Notes: generated by a model from the sequence alone, not told the origin. A stretch of DNA of 64,000 nucleotides from Orobanche coerulescens (GCA_033398695.1 JAWKAU010000036.1:372001-436000), one strand, 5' to 3'; shown: positions 22,611-35,999, numbered from the stretch's first letter. Program-made: numbers and translations.

Positions 22611-25600
22611 GTGTATGTTCCGTCGTCCGGCTCCTGCTTCCTCATGTCCACCGTCCACCTTTCACCTGCTTGCTTCATTCGTTTTTCCCTGTGGCTACTC
22701 CTCTATTGACACCTCCTACTCCTTTCTTTCCAAATCTCCCTTTCATCCCCATCCACTATCTCAGTATCTTCTTCTTCGTTCGTTTGCTGCGGTTCGGACT
22801 TTAGCTTCTTCGTCCAAGGGATTTCATCTCCTGTTGCTGTGACTGTGAGGTTGAGCAGCCTATCTCGAGGCCTTCTTATTCTCTCGTGCTTTTGGATATT
22901 CAATGGGAGGTAGTTTCTTTCTTCTCTTCAATTTCGTTTCTTTATTTTGATGATTACGGTTTTCTTATATTATGTCTTCTGCCTTTCAAATTTACAATAG
23001 CTGGCCTCTTCCTTTTCTTCAATTTCATTTTTTGATTTGGATGATTGGGGTTCTTATTTATGGAGAATCTATTTAGGGTTTTGTTTTTTCTTTCTTTTTT
23101 TTCTTTTACATGATGTATTCTCCATTTCATCCTTAAAAAAACCTAAGATACCTTATGCTGTATTGTTTTTCCAGGCTTTTGTATGTCTTGTTTTATTGGC
23201 TGGATTTTCGTTTAGTAATTCAGGTAATGTGTATTTAGTGCTTGTGAATTTTAGTCCCTGTTTTTTTGTTGGGGGTTGGGCAGTTCCAATTATTTGGATC
23301 TTCGTAGAATTTCTTGGATAACATTTTATCTGTGCTGCTTAGGTGGAATTTTTATTTCTTAAAGTTATAGGGCAGGTATAACCTCAAGGATGGTATTGTA
23401 CATGCTTTAATTACACTTGCCCCACCTCTTTTAAATATTTTATCTTGTAATTCATATTCACAACCTTCAAATTTATCTAAGTTTAGTTGTAGAGTCGACA
23501 AATTGCTTTTTTTTTTTTCTCTTTCTCTCTTTGTCTGGGTCACCTACGGAGGTTCTTGCCTCTGCTGATGGAGCTTCTCGCATCGGATGGCTTTGATTTT
23601 ATATGGTTATCAAAAGGGGTCGTCCCTCTTGCATTTGTGCTTTCTCTTATTTCTTTTTTCGCCTCTTGCTTGCTTTTCTGGTATCCAACCTCTTCTTTGT
23701 TGTTTTTATCGATTTCTTCTTTGTTGTTTTTATCGATATGGAGTTTAGATCGGCTTTCTCGCCCTTTTTTTCCGGGCCTCTTTTTTGGTTGTTCATCTTG
23801 TGTTTTCTTCCTTTCAGGTTTCCAGGGCTTCAGAACGAGGTTCTTAATGTGCTGTTATGTTTCGTGCTTCTTTTTCAGTGTTGGTTATATAATTTGTGAT
23901 TTTAATACTATGTATTGATGTGTATTTTCCTTCCATTTACTATGTTTTTGGTATTTTCGAGGTCTCGGCTGCCTCATTTTTTATTTTGTAATTTATAGGT
24001 TCTTTATTTGTGTATATGGTTCGTTATGTCTCTGTGTGTGCTGTCATATTATGCGTATAGTTCGATTGAAAATCTGATCTGGCTCCTTCTTTCAGGGGAG
24101 AAATTGATGTAATTTTGTAAAATATAGATAGACACAAAAGAAAGATTACTGTCTTATTATGTGTGTGTATATATATTTACCATATATAATAAGAGTGTAT
24201 GTTCCGTCGTCCAGCTCCCGCTTCCTCATGTGCACCGTCCACCTTTCACCTACTTGCTTCATTCGTTTTTCCCTGTGGCTGCTCCTCGATTGACACCTCC
24301 TCCTCCTTTCTTTCCAAATCTCGCCCCGTCCCCATCCACTATCTCAGTATCTTCTTCTTCGTTCGTTTGCTGCGGTTCGGACTTCAGCTTCTTCGTCCAA
24401 GGGATTTCATCTCCTGTTGTTGTGACTGTGAGGTTGAGCAGCCTATCTCGAGGCCTTCTTATTCTCTCGTGCTTTTGGATATTCAATGGGAGGTAGTTTC
24501 TTTCTTCTCTTCAATTTCGTTTCTTTATTTTGATGATTACGGTTTTCTTATATTATGTCTTCTGCCTTTCAACTTTACAATAGCTGGCCTCTTCCTTTTC
24601 TTCAATTTCATTTTTTGATTTGGATGATTGGGGTTCTTATTTATGGAGAATCTATTTAGGGTTTTGTTTTTTCTTTCTTTTTTTTCTTTTACATGATGTA
24701 TTCTCCATTTCATCCTTAAAAAAAACCTAAGATACCTTCTGCTGTATTGTTTTTCCAGGCTTTTGTATGTCTTGTTTTATTGGCTGGATTTTCGTTTAGT
24801 AATTCAGGTAATGTGTATTTAGTGCTTGTGAATTTTAGTCCCTGTTTTTTTGTTGGGGGTTGGGCAGTTCCAATTATTTGGATGTTCGTAGAATTTCTTG
24901 GATAACATTTTATCTGTGCTGCTTAGGTGGAATTTTTATTTCTTAAAGTTATAGGGCAGGTATAACCTCAAGGATGGTATTGTACATGCTTTAATTACAC
25001 TTGCCCCACCTCTTTTAAATATTTTATCTTGTAATTCATATTCACAACCTTCAAATTTATCTAAGTTTAGTTGTAGAGTCGACAAATTGCTATTTTTTTT
25101 TCTCTTTCTCTCTTTGTCTAGGTCACCTACGGAGGTGCTTGCCTCTGCTGATGGAGCTTCTCGCATCGGATGGCTTTGATTTTATATGCTTATCAAAAGG
25201 GGTCGTCCCTCTTGCATTTGTGCTTTCTCTTATTTCTTTTTTCGCCTCTTGCTTGCTTTTCTGGTATCCGACCTCTTCTTTGTTGTTTTTATCGATTTCT
25301 TCTTTGATGTTTTTATCGATATGGAGTTTAGATCGGCTTTCTCGCCCTTTTTTTCTGGGCCTCTTTTTTGGTTGTTCATCTTGTGTTTTCTTCCTTTCAG
25401 GTTTCCAGGGCTTCAGAACGAGGTTCTTAATGTGCTGTTATGTTTCGTGCTTCTTTTTCAGTGTTGATTGTATAATTTGTGATTTTAATACTATGTATTG
25501 ATGTGTATTTTCCTTCTATTTACTATGTTTTTGGTATTTTCGAGGTCTGGGATGCCTCATTTTTTATTTTGTAATTTATAGGTTCTTTATTTGTGTATAT

Positions 25601-26655
25601 GGTTCGTTATGTCTGTGTGTGTGCTGTCATATTATGCGTATAGTTCGGTTGAAAATATGATCTGGCTCCTTCTTTCGGGAGAGAAATTGATGTAATTTTA
25701 TAAAATATAGATAGACACAAAAGCAAGATTACTGTCTTATTATGTGTGTGTGTGTATATATATTTAACATATATAATAAGAGTGTATGTTTCGTCGTCCG
25801 GCTCCCGCTTCCTCATGTGCACCGTCCACCTTTCACCTGCTTGCTTCATTCGTTTTTCCCTGTGGCTGCTCCTCGATTGACACCTCCTCCTCCTTTCTTT
25901 CCAAATCTCCCCCCGTCCCCATCCACTATCTCAGTATCTTCTTCTTCGTTCGTTTGATGCGGTTCGGACTTCGGCTTCTTCGTCCAAGGGTTTTCATCTC
26001 TTGTTGCTGTGACTGTGAGGTTGAGCAGCCTATCTCGAGGCCTTCTTATTCTCTCGAGCTTTTGGATATTCAATGGGAGGTAGTTTCTTTCCTCTCTTCA
26101 ATTTCGTTTCTTTATTTTGATGATTACGGTTTTCTTATATTATGTCTTCTGCCTTTCAACTTTACAATAGCTGGCCTCTTTCTTTTCTTCAATTTCATTT
26201 TTTGATTTGGATGATTGGGGTTCTTATTTTTGGAGAATCTATTTAGGGCTTTGTTTTTTGTTTTTTTGTTTTTCTTTTACATGATGTATTCTCCCTTTCA
26301 TCCTTAAAAAAGACCTAAGATATCTTCTGCTGTATTGTTTTTCCAGGCTTTTGTATGTCTTGTTTTATTGGCTGGATTTTCGTTTTTTCATTGTAATTCA
26401 GGTAATGTGTATTTAGTGCTTGTGAATTTTAGTCCCTGTTTTTTGGTTGGGGGTTGGGTAGTTCCAATTATTTGGATGTTCGTAGAATTTCTTGGATAAC
26501 ATTTTATCTGTGCTGCTTAGATGGAATTTTTATTTCTTAAAGTTATAGGGCAGGTATAACCTCAAGGATGGTATTGTACATGCTTTAATTACACTTGCCC
26601 CACCTCTTTTAAATATTTTATCTTGCAATTCGTATTCACAACCTTCAAATTTATC
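22611..26655 (+). repeat. Triplicated 1.58-kb unit
   Basis: Copies start at 22611, 24195 and 25782 (periods 1584 and 1587 bp), each with GTGTATGTT(C/T)CGTCGTCC. Copies 1 and 2 are almost identical over their whole length. Copy 3 follows to about 26655 and then diverges into unique DNA. Each starts with a CT-rich stretch ending at CAATGGGAG/GTAG, which looks like a 5' untranslated exon and splice donor, followed by a T-rich intron-like stretch. The TG/TA microsatellite between copies is part of the unit. Confidence 0.92.
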
Positions 26656-26928
26656 TTGTGTTAGGTGTTTCGACAATGAGTAATGTTTTATTTTTGGTCC
26701 CCTCTCTGTTATGTATTTTATTCTTGCATTTTTTTGGAGGTTATTTGGATTAATCTTTTATGATTATTTCTCTTACGGTGTTTGTATTTTACTTTGTGAC
26801 AGATGATTTGATTTTATTCTCGTGCAGACTATTGCAATCTGATGTGGCATTTTGGGAAGTTTCATTTATCTTTATAAATAAATGCCTAAATCAAAATTTT
26901 TAAAAGTTTTATACGTTAACCAACAAAT

Positions 26929-27029
26929 AAGAAATCGATAAAAACAACAAAGAAGATGTCAAATACCAGAAAAGCAAGCAAGAGGCGGAAAAAAGAAATA
27001 AGAGAAAAGCACAAATGCAAGAGGGACGG
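26929..27029 (-). repeat. Inverted 100-bp copy of part of the triplicated unit
   Basis: This segment is the reverse complement of 23621-23718 (and 25204-25301), with a few changes. It lies downstream of copy 3, which itself lacks the source region. Confidence 0.85.
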
Positions 27030-30000
27030 TTCACTCTATCTGGTGATGGGATGATTATGTGGTGCACTTCATTTGCGGTCTTTTTTCTTTTTGGGGTTTA
27101 ATAAATTTGTAGAGTTGAAAAACTAAGATAGTCCGGCAAATCAGATGTTGGTTTTAGTTGGTTTCTCATTGATAATCTCTTGTGGGATTATATTTGTCTT
27201 CTTCTTGGCTCCAGTTCTTATACTTTTTGGCTGGTCTTAAATCGAGCCTTCTTTTTTTTCTAAATGAGCCTCTTTTATTGCAGGGGTAGATCTGCTGCTG
27301 CTTCATTTGGTGAGGTGTGGTTCGCGCTTTACTATCTGGTCCTCTGTTCAGGTTAGCCATTTTTTTAATTGTTACATTTGTCATTCGTCCCACTTCTTAT
27401 GTTGTTGTTCAGATTAGAAGAACTATCATTTATTTATGCTTCTGCATTTTGGTACGTGTTTTTCACAGTGAGTGATTAATTATTTCCTTCAGTTTGGTTT
27501 TGAGATTCCCTGATGTGAAATCTACATGGTTCTTTTATTTTTTTCAGGTTTAACAATAAGATTATTTTATTTCAGGTTTTACTTTTTTTTTTTTCCTTTT
27601 TGGCCTGGTTTAGTAACAGAAAATGTCATATTTTCCTCACGTGAATCTTTAATTTTTTTATATTTTGTTCTGTAAGAGGTACCAACACAGGCATGCCCCT
27701 TAACATGTTTTTCTCCCATCTCCATTAATCCTTGACCGAATCTATTTCATCACCGGCATTGCATTTTCCTTTGTTTTCTTCTCTTTTTGAAATCTACATT
27801 AGATAATTCTGGTATTTCAACTGTGCCAATCTTTCAATCTTTTGGTGCTCAGGCCCTTAACTGATACTTTTACCTGGGGAGGTCTCTTCATTTGTATTAG
27901 TGAATATGACAGCCTTGGTGACCCCTTCTGCCAATTGCAATTAACTTTTCTCAGATGAGTATTGAGGCTTTTGAATTATGTAAATTCTCGTAAAATTCTA
28001 ATGAACTTGTAGTAAATGCAATTCTTATAGATGAAAGAAAACTTCTGCTTTGTATGAAGAGGTATGAAAACAACGCCTTACATAGTTAGGCAAAACTTAT
28101 ATTTGCTTCTCGAATGAGAAAAGCATAATGTGCCGATCTCTTGTTCAAATAGGCCAGTGTATAGATGATAATCTGTTTATTTTCTTGTAACTTAGTTGAA
28201 ATATATGGTGTCCTCTATTTAAGTGACAGGAAAGTGTCGGAGTTCACTTCCTTCTTATTTTTATTTATCTTTTTCCTGAACTTATTAAATTTTGAAAGGT
28301 GCGTCAAACGGGTTCATGAAGTGTTTTCTCCTGGTAGTAACTAGGTTTTCTATTTGTAATTGCACGAGGCAGCGTTGCAATATTCTTTTGAAGCATTTAA
28401 AGGTGCGATCAAAGAAACATTCGAGAAATTGGTAGGCCTTTTTTGGGGTTTCAACAACATACATGTTTCTCAAAATATATCCGGATGATTATTTGTGAGA
28501 TAAGTACAAACCTCAAGGGGTTGTCTGTAAGCTTAAAAGATGTGTGTTTTTTATTGTGACTATAAGATAGTTTCTGTAGTTTATCCCAAATCTATTTCTA
28601 TGCAACTGATAGCTGATTTTCTTGGCTCATTTCTATTAGGTCGAGGCAAGTAAAGTTTCTCATGTGAAGGAGCTGACGCACCATCAAGTACCAGAGGATA
28701 TTAACACGACTATCAAGAGTGGGGAAGTTTGGGCTCCAACGCACATTATTACCACATTCTCTGATGATAGAGGTATGGATCCTATATTCGTTCTATTTTT
28801 TTGATAGATTATTCGTTCTATTGTTGACGTTGTGTAGAATGTGTATTTTGTATAAATGCCTAAACTTGAGTTTTTACCCATTGGAAGGTGAAGAGTCTTC
28901 CTATGCTGGAGTTCCGATGTCCTCCATTGTTGAACAGGGATTGGATGGTGGTGATGTCATTTCTTTGTTGGGCTTTAAACGAAGCCTTCCTCATAATTGC
29001 ACTCATTTTATTGAGGTGACTTGTGTTATCTTGTACCGTTTCTCCATTGCTAACCCCCGGATATTTATAAACTACCATTTCAATTGGAGCTGAGAAGGTG
29101 TTTGGTTGTATATTACATGTAGATAACAGGGTACTGAATATCTATATGTGGTTTGTTTCTGCCAAACTCGTTCTATAATATCTTTTTCTTTTTACATTTC
29201 AGCTTTATCGATTGCTTGCTGTTACAAATATGTGTTAAGGAGGTAAGCCTTACTCCACTCAAATATATTGGTGAATGGATATTTTATTAAATAGTATGTG
29301 TGTGTGTGCTCCGTGTATTTGCTGCGAACTGATGTGTACATAAAGCCTGACTTATGTAGTGTTATTTTAATAATCTAGGGGATACAATATCTATTCATGA
29401 TACCTGCCCCCCCCCCCCCCCAAAAAAAAAAAAGAGCGCAACACAGTTAGATCGGTCCACTTAGATAGTATTGATAATCATTACAACATCCATGTATATT
29501 ACTATTTTATTAGGCATTGTAGTTGGCAATTGAAAATATGTCGTACAAATACCACCAGAAAAAACAAATTTCATCTGATTGTCCTCAAACTCTTATGGTC
29601 GGTGGCGACTTTTTTAGCAGTTATTTAAATGTTCTTGTTTATGTTGTTCCAGATTTCATGTAATGTATATAATCATTTTAGATTTTATGTTCTACGACCT
29701 AATTCTTTCTTCACATTTTGATTAAGATATTTTGATTCCTTCATTCTCAATATGTTGTACTTTGTTGAACTCATATTTCTACTTTTGGCAACTGTACGGT
29801 TTGTAACTAAATTTTTTACATTCTCATGTGTGTATCTGCTGTTACAACTTTATTCTCATGTCTACTCGTCTCTACCACCTACCTGCCTGCTTCGGATGCC
29901 CAGCTCCACGTCTACCTTTAATCTTCTCTTTGGTTTCTGAGAAAACCAATGCTGATGTATGTATTTTTCATTTCAGTTCTTTCTTCTTTCTTGTTTTTTT

Positions 30001-32118
30001 TTCTCTTGCTTCTGGGTGTGGATTAGCAGGTATCTTTTCCCTTCATTATCTTTCATGACTTTTATGATTACGGCCTCTGTTTGTTCAGGCCAATGTCAAA
30101 ATTTTTCAGTTTTTGATGATTACGGCTTCTGTTTGTTCAGGCCATTGTCAAATTCTTTCTTCTTTCTTGTTCTAATATTTCTGCTCTTTATTTATCTATT
30201 TTTTGGCCCTTGCTAAATCAGATATATTGCTTCTTATTCCTGGTTCTGCAACTCGTCTATTATTTGCTTTTCAAATAGGTATTTATACTTATTATTTGTT
30301 ATTTGTACGTGCTGATTGGATTTGATATTCCGTGTTATGTTATTTTGTCGTGTTCTTATTTTGATTGCCCATTTTTTATATTTTTCATTACTGCCTCCAT
30401 GTGTCTTCTGATTTGGATTCGTAAATTCCACATGCTGTCGTAAATTTTTTTTATTTGTTTTCTAATTCGTTGATATAGGGTGATATAGAGGTCATATTCT
30501 TTTCTGCCCTTGTTAATTAGATGTTTGGCTTTGAAACCTAAAAAAAGCTTCTCTTGTGACAACGATTTTCTTTGCGTACATTCTTTGTCCTTTGGTAAGT
30601 CTTTGCAGTTTCGCCACGATTTTACCTCGTGATATTCTGTCCTCGACTTATTTTTATTTTTTTTCAGGTTTTTCAGTTGCCAATGTGCGCTTATCTGATC
30701 TCCTTATGTAATTTTGATGTTTTGACCTAATATTTTTGAAATTTATCTTTGCCTTAATGTTCTTGTTTTTCAATTGTGATTTCTTTTTTAAAATATTACA
30801 AGATTGAAATTTTAGGCTTTAGTGAGATGAAAACATTTGGATCAGATTGTTTTTGTGTTACACGATTGAGATTTGCAGGTGTCGCACTTCAGAGCAGCTT
30901 CGCTCCTAAAAAAATCAGAATTCTACCAGCCATTTTCACACAAACTCACAGGTTAATATGTGCCTCCTTGTTCCCAAGGTTTTAGTTATGTTGTGCTTCA
31001 GAATATTTTTTGAAGACACTACATGTAGGAATGTCATGCGCAACTCTGATTCTGAAGAGGACATCTTCCTAACTAAATCTCTTGAGAGGTACATTATATT
31101 CCGCCAATAGATTACCCTTCTATCAACAACAGTCTAAGTCAAATTTCATCTGAGAAATAAATTCTTGATCTATATATAAAGAGATGTTGTTGTCGTTTCT
31201 TTTACTATTTGAATCAGTTATTAACTACCTATTATGACCAAAGAAAGATAGAGTCTGAAAAGAACCGTTCCCAAAGTTCAGGTGCAAGGTACAGCCGACA
31301 TCTCTGAAGGCCGACTAAAAACCAAATAATCAGGTCACATGCATGGTATTTCTCGTATTCTTCTCACCATCAAATTCGAATACAAATTTGTTGCCATCAT
31401 TTTTTACCTAACATGATTTGAACATTAGTTACTCCGAATTTTAAATCCTACTCAGGCAACGTCTGCCCGTAACACAAACCTTGGAGAGAAACTTTTGCAA
31501 GCTATGAAAAGGACGAGTCCAGAAAAATGGGGCTGACAGCACGTAACGGAGAACTTTCCTCAATTGTACAAGGTAATGCAATGGAACTACATTTCACATA
31601 ACAGGATCGAATTGAACACGTTCTCATATATATCATTTTTGTTTCAAAAGGTTTAGATGCCGAAGAACAGGTCAACATATCATCATATGCATACTCTAAC
31701 CAAATGAGGATATTTTTTATTGCCTGTGTAAATTGGCCTATTATATTTTAAAAAACTCTCATAGAGTTTATGATATAAGTGAATATTGAGTGGTAGCTCC
31801 TGTTCAGCACTATTTGCGTGGTATAACTCTAATATGAATACATGCTGATATCGATTTACATATGATTTGAGTGGTGCGGCTCCAATATGAATATATGGTG
31901 GTCTAACTCCAACACACAAACATAAACACTGCAAAATGTATTTCAATTTGCTTGGAAATTTATGCTACTTGTTTGTGATAGTTACCTAAAAAATAACAAC
32001 ATTGAGTTTATTTGTATTATACTATGAATGATATTCCAGTTTGATTTGAACCTCCGCGCTAACTATCTATCTAGTTCTTTAGGTTTTCCAATATATTCTC
32101 TGCTGCCATAACCTGATC
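27030..32118 (+). other. T-rich intron-like DNA with scattered exon-like segments
   Basis: No protein domain is recognised. Exon-like segments with AG...GT borders include 28640-28772 (44 open codons, HVKELTHHQVPED), about 28885-29014 (EGEESSYAGVPMSS), about 30880-30951, and 31029-31090 (NSDSEEDIFLTKSLE). A C16/A12 homopolymer junction lies at 29406-29433. A small direct duplication (GATTACGGC(C/T)TCTGTTTGTTCAGGCCA) is at 30064-30150. I would treat this as a captured or decayed multi-exon gene. Confidence 0.4.
28640..28772 (+). other. Candidate exon
   Basis: Preceded by TTTCTATTAG and followed by GTATGG. It is open in one frame throughout, with a hydrophilic peptide containing KELTHHQVPEDINTT. 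Family unknown. Confidence 0.4.
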
Positions 32119-32538
32119 ATGATGGAGTCATATCTTGCAAAACTGCTCGAGGAAATGAATCGACTTTCAAATTCTCCTACCTTGGTTGGCTCTGCTACCG
32201 ATATAGCTGAATGTATTAGAGCCTTGAAATATTATCAACCGAACTCAATGGAGGATTTGGAACAGGGGGCTATTACTGAGGTAGGGCTGCAGATTCCGGA
32301 ACTGAGAAATATTCTTCGTTCTGAGAAAAGTACCCAGCACAAGCGAGATGAATATGATGCCTTGATTTTATCACCTAAATATACCGAGTCTGAACTGCCA
32401 TCTCAATGCCCGCCAAACACTCCTGTTGAGGGCTATGATGAGCTTTGGGTTAGGGTTTTTAGTCCACGAGTACAGATTAGGCATCTCTATGATAAATTAT
32501 ATTCGAATGTCCGAGCGCGAAAGATCTTGTACTATACT
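32119..32538 (+). pseudogene. Unknown gene, 5' part (codons 1-140), disrupted by RT-F
   Basis: An ATG at 32119 (or 32122) opens 140 codons up to the RT-F target site. If RT-F and one ATACT copy are ignored, the frame continues without a break at 41429-41635 to a TAA, giving 208 codons. The peptide starts MMESYLAKLLEEMNRLSNSP, is acidic in the middle, and has an aromatic/basic stretch (VQIRHLYDKLYSNVRARK) at the insertion. I recognise no domain. The continuity across the insertion is good evidence that the frame was protein-coding when RT-F arrived. It may be an exon, because splice-like sites abound upstream. Confidence 0.6.
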
Positions 32539-33059
32539 TGTAATATCCGTAATTTTCCCATTTTTAGCAGTTTCCATTTTTGGTGTATGTCTATTTTTAT
32601 CGACTCGCTTGTAACCGTTTCGACATTTCGAATCTATTTTGTTCTTGGAGTTTTTCCATTGGGATGAGTTTTGATGATATTTTCACGTAATTTCGTTTTA
32701 TGACATGTTTTGTCGTATGAACGTTCGATTCTTGTAAAACTCGTTCGTTTTCGTTATTTCTGGGTTTGTACAAGTTCGTATGGTTGAGTTGGTCTTGTGG
32801 AGACTTTCGGTTCGTAAATCCGACGTCGTTTCGTGATTTTCGGGCACTTGGGCCATTTTTGTAATTTCCTAATAGTTTAGGGAATCTCGTTTTCGTTGTC
32901 GCATTACGGACCCTTCGGTGGTCGGAATTGTATTTTTCTTTCAGCACTTAGCTCGCTGCCTTGTATGCTTCGTGTTCATGTTCTGGATTCGTCTCGCCGT
33001 GTGTATCGTATCGTACTCGGCTGCCAGCTTACCGGCCGATATGACATCGCAGATCAATC

Positions 33060-33225
33060 GCTGCGTGTAGGTAGCGCACGCTACCCTGTTGCCTTGCGTG
33101 CGCTATCAAGAACAGCTTAGCGACGCTAACCTTATTGTTAGCGACGCTAACGAATGTGGCGATAGCCATCGGACTGCCGCGCCCCGTTAGCGCACGCTAT
33201 ATGGCGATTAGCGGCGCTAACTTCA
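33060..33225. repeat. Palindrome array in U3 of RT-F (TTAGCGACGCTAA type)
   Basis: Words such as TAGCGCACGCTA, GCGTGCGCTA, TTAGCGACGCTAA (twice in a row near 33115-33150), TTAGCGCACGCTA and TTAGCGGCGCTAA fill the 165 bp before the TATA box. All are self-complementary or nearly so. Confidence 0.88.
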
Positions 33226-33406
33226 CACTATATAAGCCAATGCGCTTTTGAGCAGCAGCTTTCATTCTTTTCCTTCGCTTTCTTTGACGTGCGACCTCGA
33301 GGCGATTTCCATCGTTCCGATCGGCGTTCTATTCACATTCCATCACAATAGAGTTGTGCTAACATATTATCATCGGTATAATCGTCATCCATCATCCGAA
33401 ATCAAG

Positions 33407-34166
33407 GTAATTTCGCCTAGAACCCTAACTCGTCAAATTTGGGGTTTTTCCGGTTTTACTAATTGGAACCGAATTATTCCAAGATGTTAGGATATTCTTC
33501 ACCGATTGTGATTGTTGAATGATTCCAAATCCAATTTCCTTGATTTTAATCCGAATTATCGATACGGGGAGATTTTGCGTAAACCTCGCCCGTATCAATT
33601 GATCGTCTATTGTCGTTATTGGTAATCGGGGTTTTGGGAGTATTCCTTTCGACATCGATGTCCGTTGGGACTGAGTTATGCTAATTCTTCGTTTAGAACC
33701 GCTGCTTTCCATTCGGATCATCCGTAGTCATTTTTCACTTCCGATTCTTGAAGATGTCTCAAAGGCAAGTACTTTACATTTGTTTACATGTTCTAGTATT
33801 TGAATTATGGGTATCGTGGTTGTTGTGGATGGTTATGTGTATGTTCACCTAGGGACGGTCCGACGGGCCTCTAGGGATACGTATTGCCGTGAGTGTGCGT
33901 ATCGTGAGCGTGGTTAGCCACCTGGGGATGTCCGACGGGACTCTGGGGTACGGTGGCCGTGAGTCTCGTGCCACGGTTAACTTTGAATTATGATTTGTTG
34001 GAGATAATGTGTTTGTGTTTGTACATCATAAATATTCCTAATATAAAATGTTTTCTAAAATGATTTTCGCGCATGTATTCATCCGATTAGAATGTAGTTC
34101 AAATGGATTGTACTTGCACTAGCTTGTCGCTAACCCTTAAATGGGGAAATACTTTTTGTATTTCAG
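33407..34166 (+). other. Putative LTR-internal intron of RT-F
   Basis: Donor AATCAAG/GTAATT and acceptor TTGTATTTCAG/GTATTG, 760 bp. In the 3' LTR copy the acceptor AG is missing (41041-41050 reads GTATTTCGTATTG), which would matter only if that copy were transcribed. Confidence 0.45.
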
Positions 34167-34547
34167 GTATTGATCGTGGGGACAAACGAGCACTCGGGCC
34201 GTATGAGGATGATGGGCAAGCATGATATTGTCCAGTATTTGATTTTTCGATGTTATGTCTATCGGTTGCTATTGATGTCTGATTTTGGGATTTATGTATT
34301 ATAAAATTGGTTTAAGTACTCGAGTACTTCCTGTTTGAAATTGTTAATGTTGTGTTCCCGTTTTGGGAAATGGATTTGATGTCAAATTTTAATTGTCTGT
34401 TTGTAGTCTTTTATTTGAATTGTCGTTTTATTAATGATAGTTAGTCGTTGTCGAATGTCTTGTTGGTATGTTAGCCTGGTGAATTCCACAGTGTGGGGTC
34501 CACGGCGCTGTAATATGCCCTGAACGTCTTGGGGGTGTTACAGAATA

Positions 34548-34559
34548 TGGTATCAGAGC
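34548..34559 (+). other. RT-F primer binding site
   Basis: TGGTATCAGAGC, an exact match to the initiator Met tRNA 3' end complement, five nucleotides after the 5' LTR. Confidence 0.95.
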
Positions 34560-34633
34560 TTAGGTTTATGGATACCTAGGCTGTCGGTCATTTGGGTCTA
34601 GTTAAGTGTCGTTTTGAAACAAGATTACCGCTA

Positions 34634-35900
34634 TGCCATCATCTCAAGACGCGGTGCTCGTAAGTTTTCCTAACTTGACTCGTTTCACCGTTCTGTTCTA
34701 TTCTGTCTTAGTATCTTTTGCGTTTTGCGTTTGAATTGTACTTACCCGTTGCTTCTTCAGAATTCCTGCTGGTAGAGGACGCGGACGCGGTCGCGGACGC
34801 GGTAGGGGACGTGGCGCAGCCGGTGGGGCGGCCATGTCCGATCACTCGGGAACTGATTCGGCGATGCCCTCTTTGTCGAACAGTGTTCCCCCTAGTTCCG
34901 GAGGTCAGCAGGACCAGTCTGCTAGCTCCGGTAATGCTCATGAGAATGTTGGAGTGGCCAACATATTACAGCAAGTAGCGAACCAGATGACGCTACTGAC
35001 TCAGGCCGTTCTGGTCGGCCATGCTAATGCCAACCCGGTTCCGCCTACTGGAGCCGGTAATGATAAGCTACTTCAGGACGTAATTCGCATGCGTCCTCCG
35101 CAGTTTGATGGTGCTTCTGACCCTTCTGGTTGGGAGAATTGGTTATTCGAGTTGGAGAAAGTGTTTGAGGCTGCTAACTGTTCCGAGGAGAGGAAAGTAC
35201 CCATTGCTCAGTACTTCCTCGCCAAGGAGGCGGCGACGTGGTGGCAAGCGGTGAAACCGCGTGACCGGGCAGCTACGTGGGCAGAGTTTCGAGATCTGAT
35301 GGAAGATGAATACTGTCCTTGGCCAGTGAAAGAGGGGAGGATCCGAGCCTTCTTTGAGGCTATGCCCCAAGATGTTCCTATTTCTCAAGCTATCAAGGAC
35401 TACAATCAACAGCTGCATTACGTGAGAAACCAAGTCCGAGATGAGCTAGATAAGATCCGCCACTTTGATATGCGGATGAAGCCGAGGGTGCGCCACTACA
35501 TGTGCAGTGCGGGTGCACGACTTTGAAAGATTATCGAATAAAGCGATGGCTTACGAGATGTCGTTTTACTGCGACAGAGACGGCACTGAAGGAAAGAAGC
35601 GAAGACCTCCGGTCGGTCGGGAGGCAAGTCAGGAGGGTATCCGAAGGCTCGGTCCGGTTCGCGAGTCTTCGGGGCCGGGCCGCCATCGGGTCGAGGGAAC
35701 GGTTCTAGGTCTGCTCGCTGGGTCCGTTCGTGGTCCTACATGCTTCAACCGCAATGGCCGGGCCACATGATGAGTGAGTGTGATAGGCCTCCGATTCGAT
35801 GTCTTGCTTGTGGCCGTATGGGTCACCGTGCTAAGTTTTGTACGGATGCGGCTGCCCGATTACTCGGATATCTGCTCCAGGCAGGAGAGCCGAGTGTGAA
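34634..35900 (+). pseudogene. RT-F Gag
   Basis: The Gag start is uncertain. An ATG at 34634 is followed by a donor-like GTAAGT and an acceptor-like TTCTTCAG at 34760, after which a GRGRGRGRG stretch leads to the ATG at 34834. The capsid-like body (RPPQFDGASDPSGWENWLFELEKVF, YFLAKEAATWWQ) is open to 35526, where a frameshift occurs. Two zinc knuckles follow near 35742-35785 and 35800-35842. The first reads CFN-R where a Cys is expected, the second CLACGRMGHRAKFC is intact. Confidence 0.87.
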
Positions 35901-35999
35901 TCGGGCACCGACGGTTCCTCACCAGCAGAGTTTTGGTAGAGGTCGAGGTCGTGGTCACCTTCTAGAGGGGAGCTTCTAGTGCGGGGTCCGTTCCGCCCC

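Larger units (their letters stand above)
32539..34542 (+). repeat. RT-F 5' LTR
   Basis: TGTAATATCCG...GGGGGTGTTACA. Contains a palindrome array (33060-33225), a TATA box CTATATAAG (33228-33236), a donor AAG/GTAATT at 33407 and an acceptor TTTCAG/GT ending at 34166. Confidence 0.95.

Noticed and set aside
23556..25501. Two near-identical hydrophobic 120-codon ORFs (23556-23918 and 25139-25501)
   Set aside because: They lie in the pyrimidine-rich part of the triplicated unit. T-rich sequence gives Phe/Leu/Ser frames by chance, and their similarity only reflects the recent duplication.
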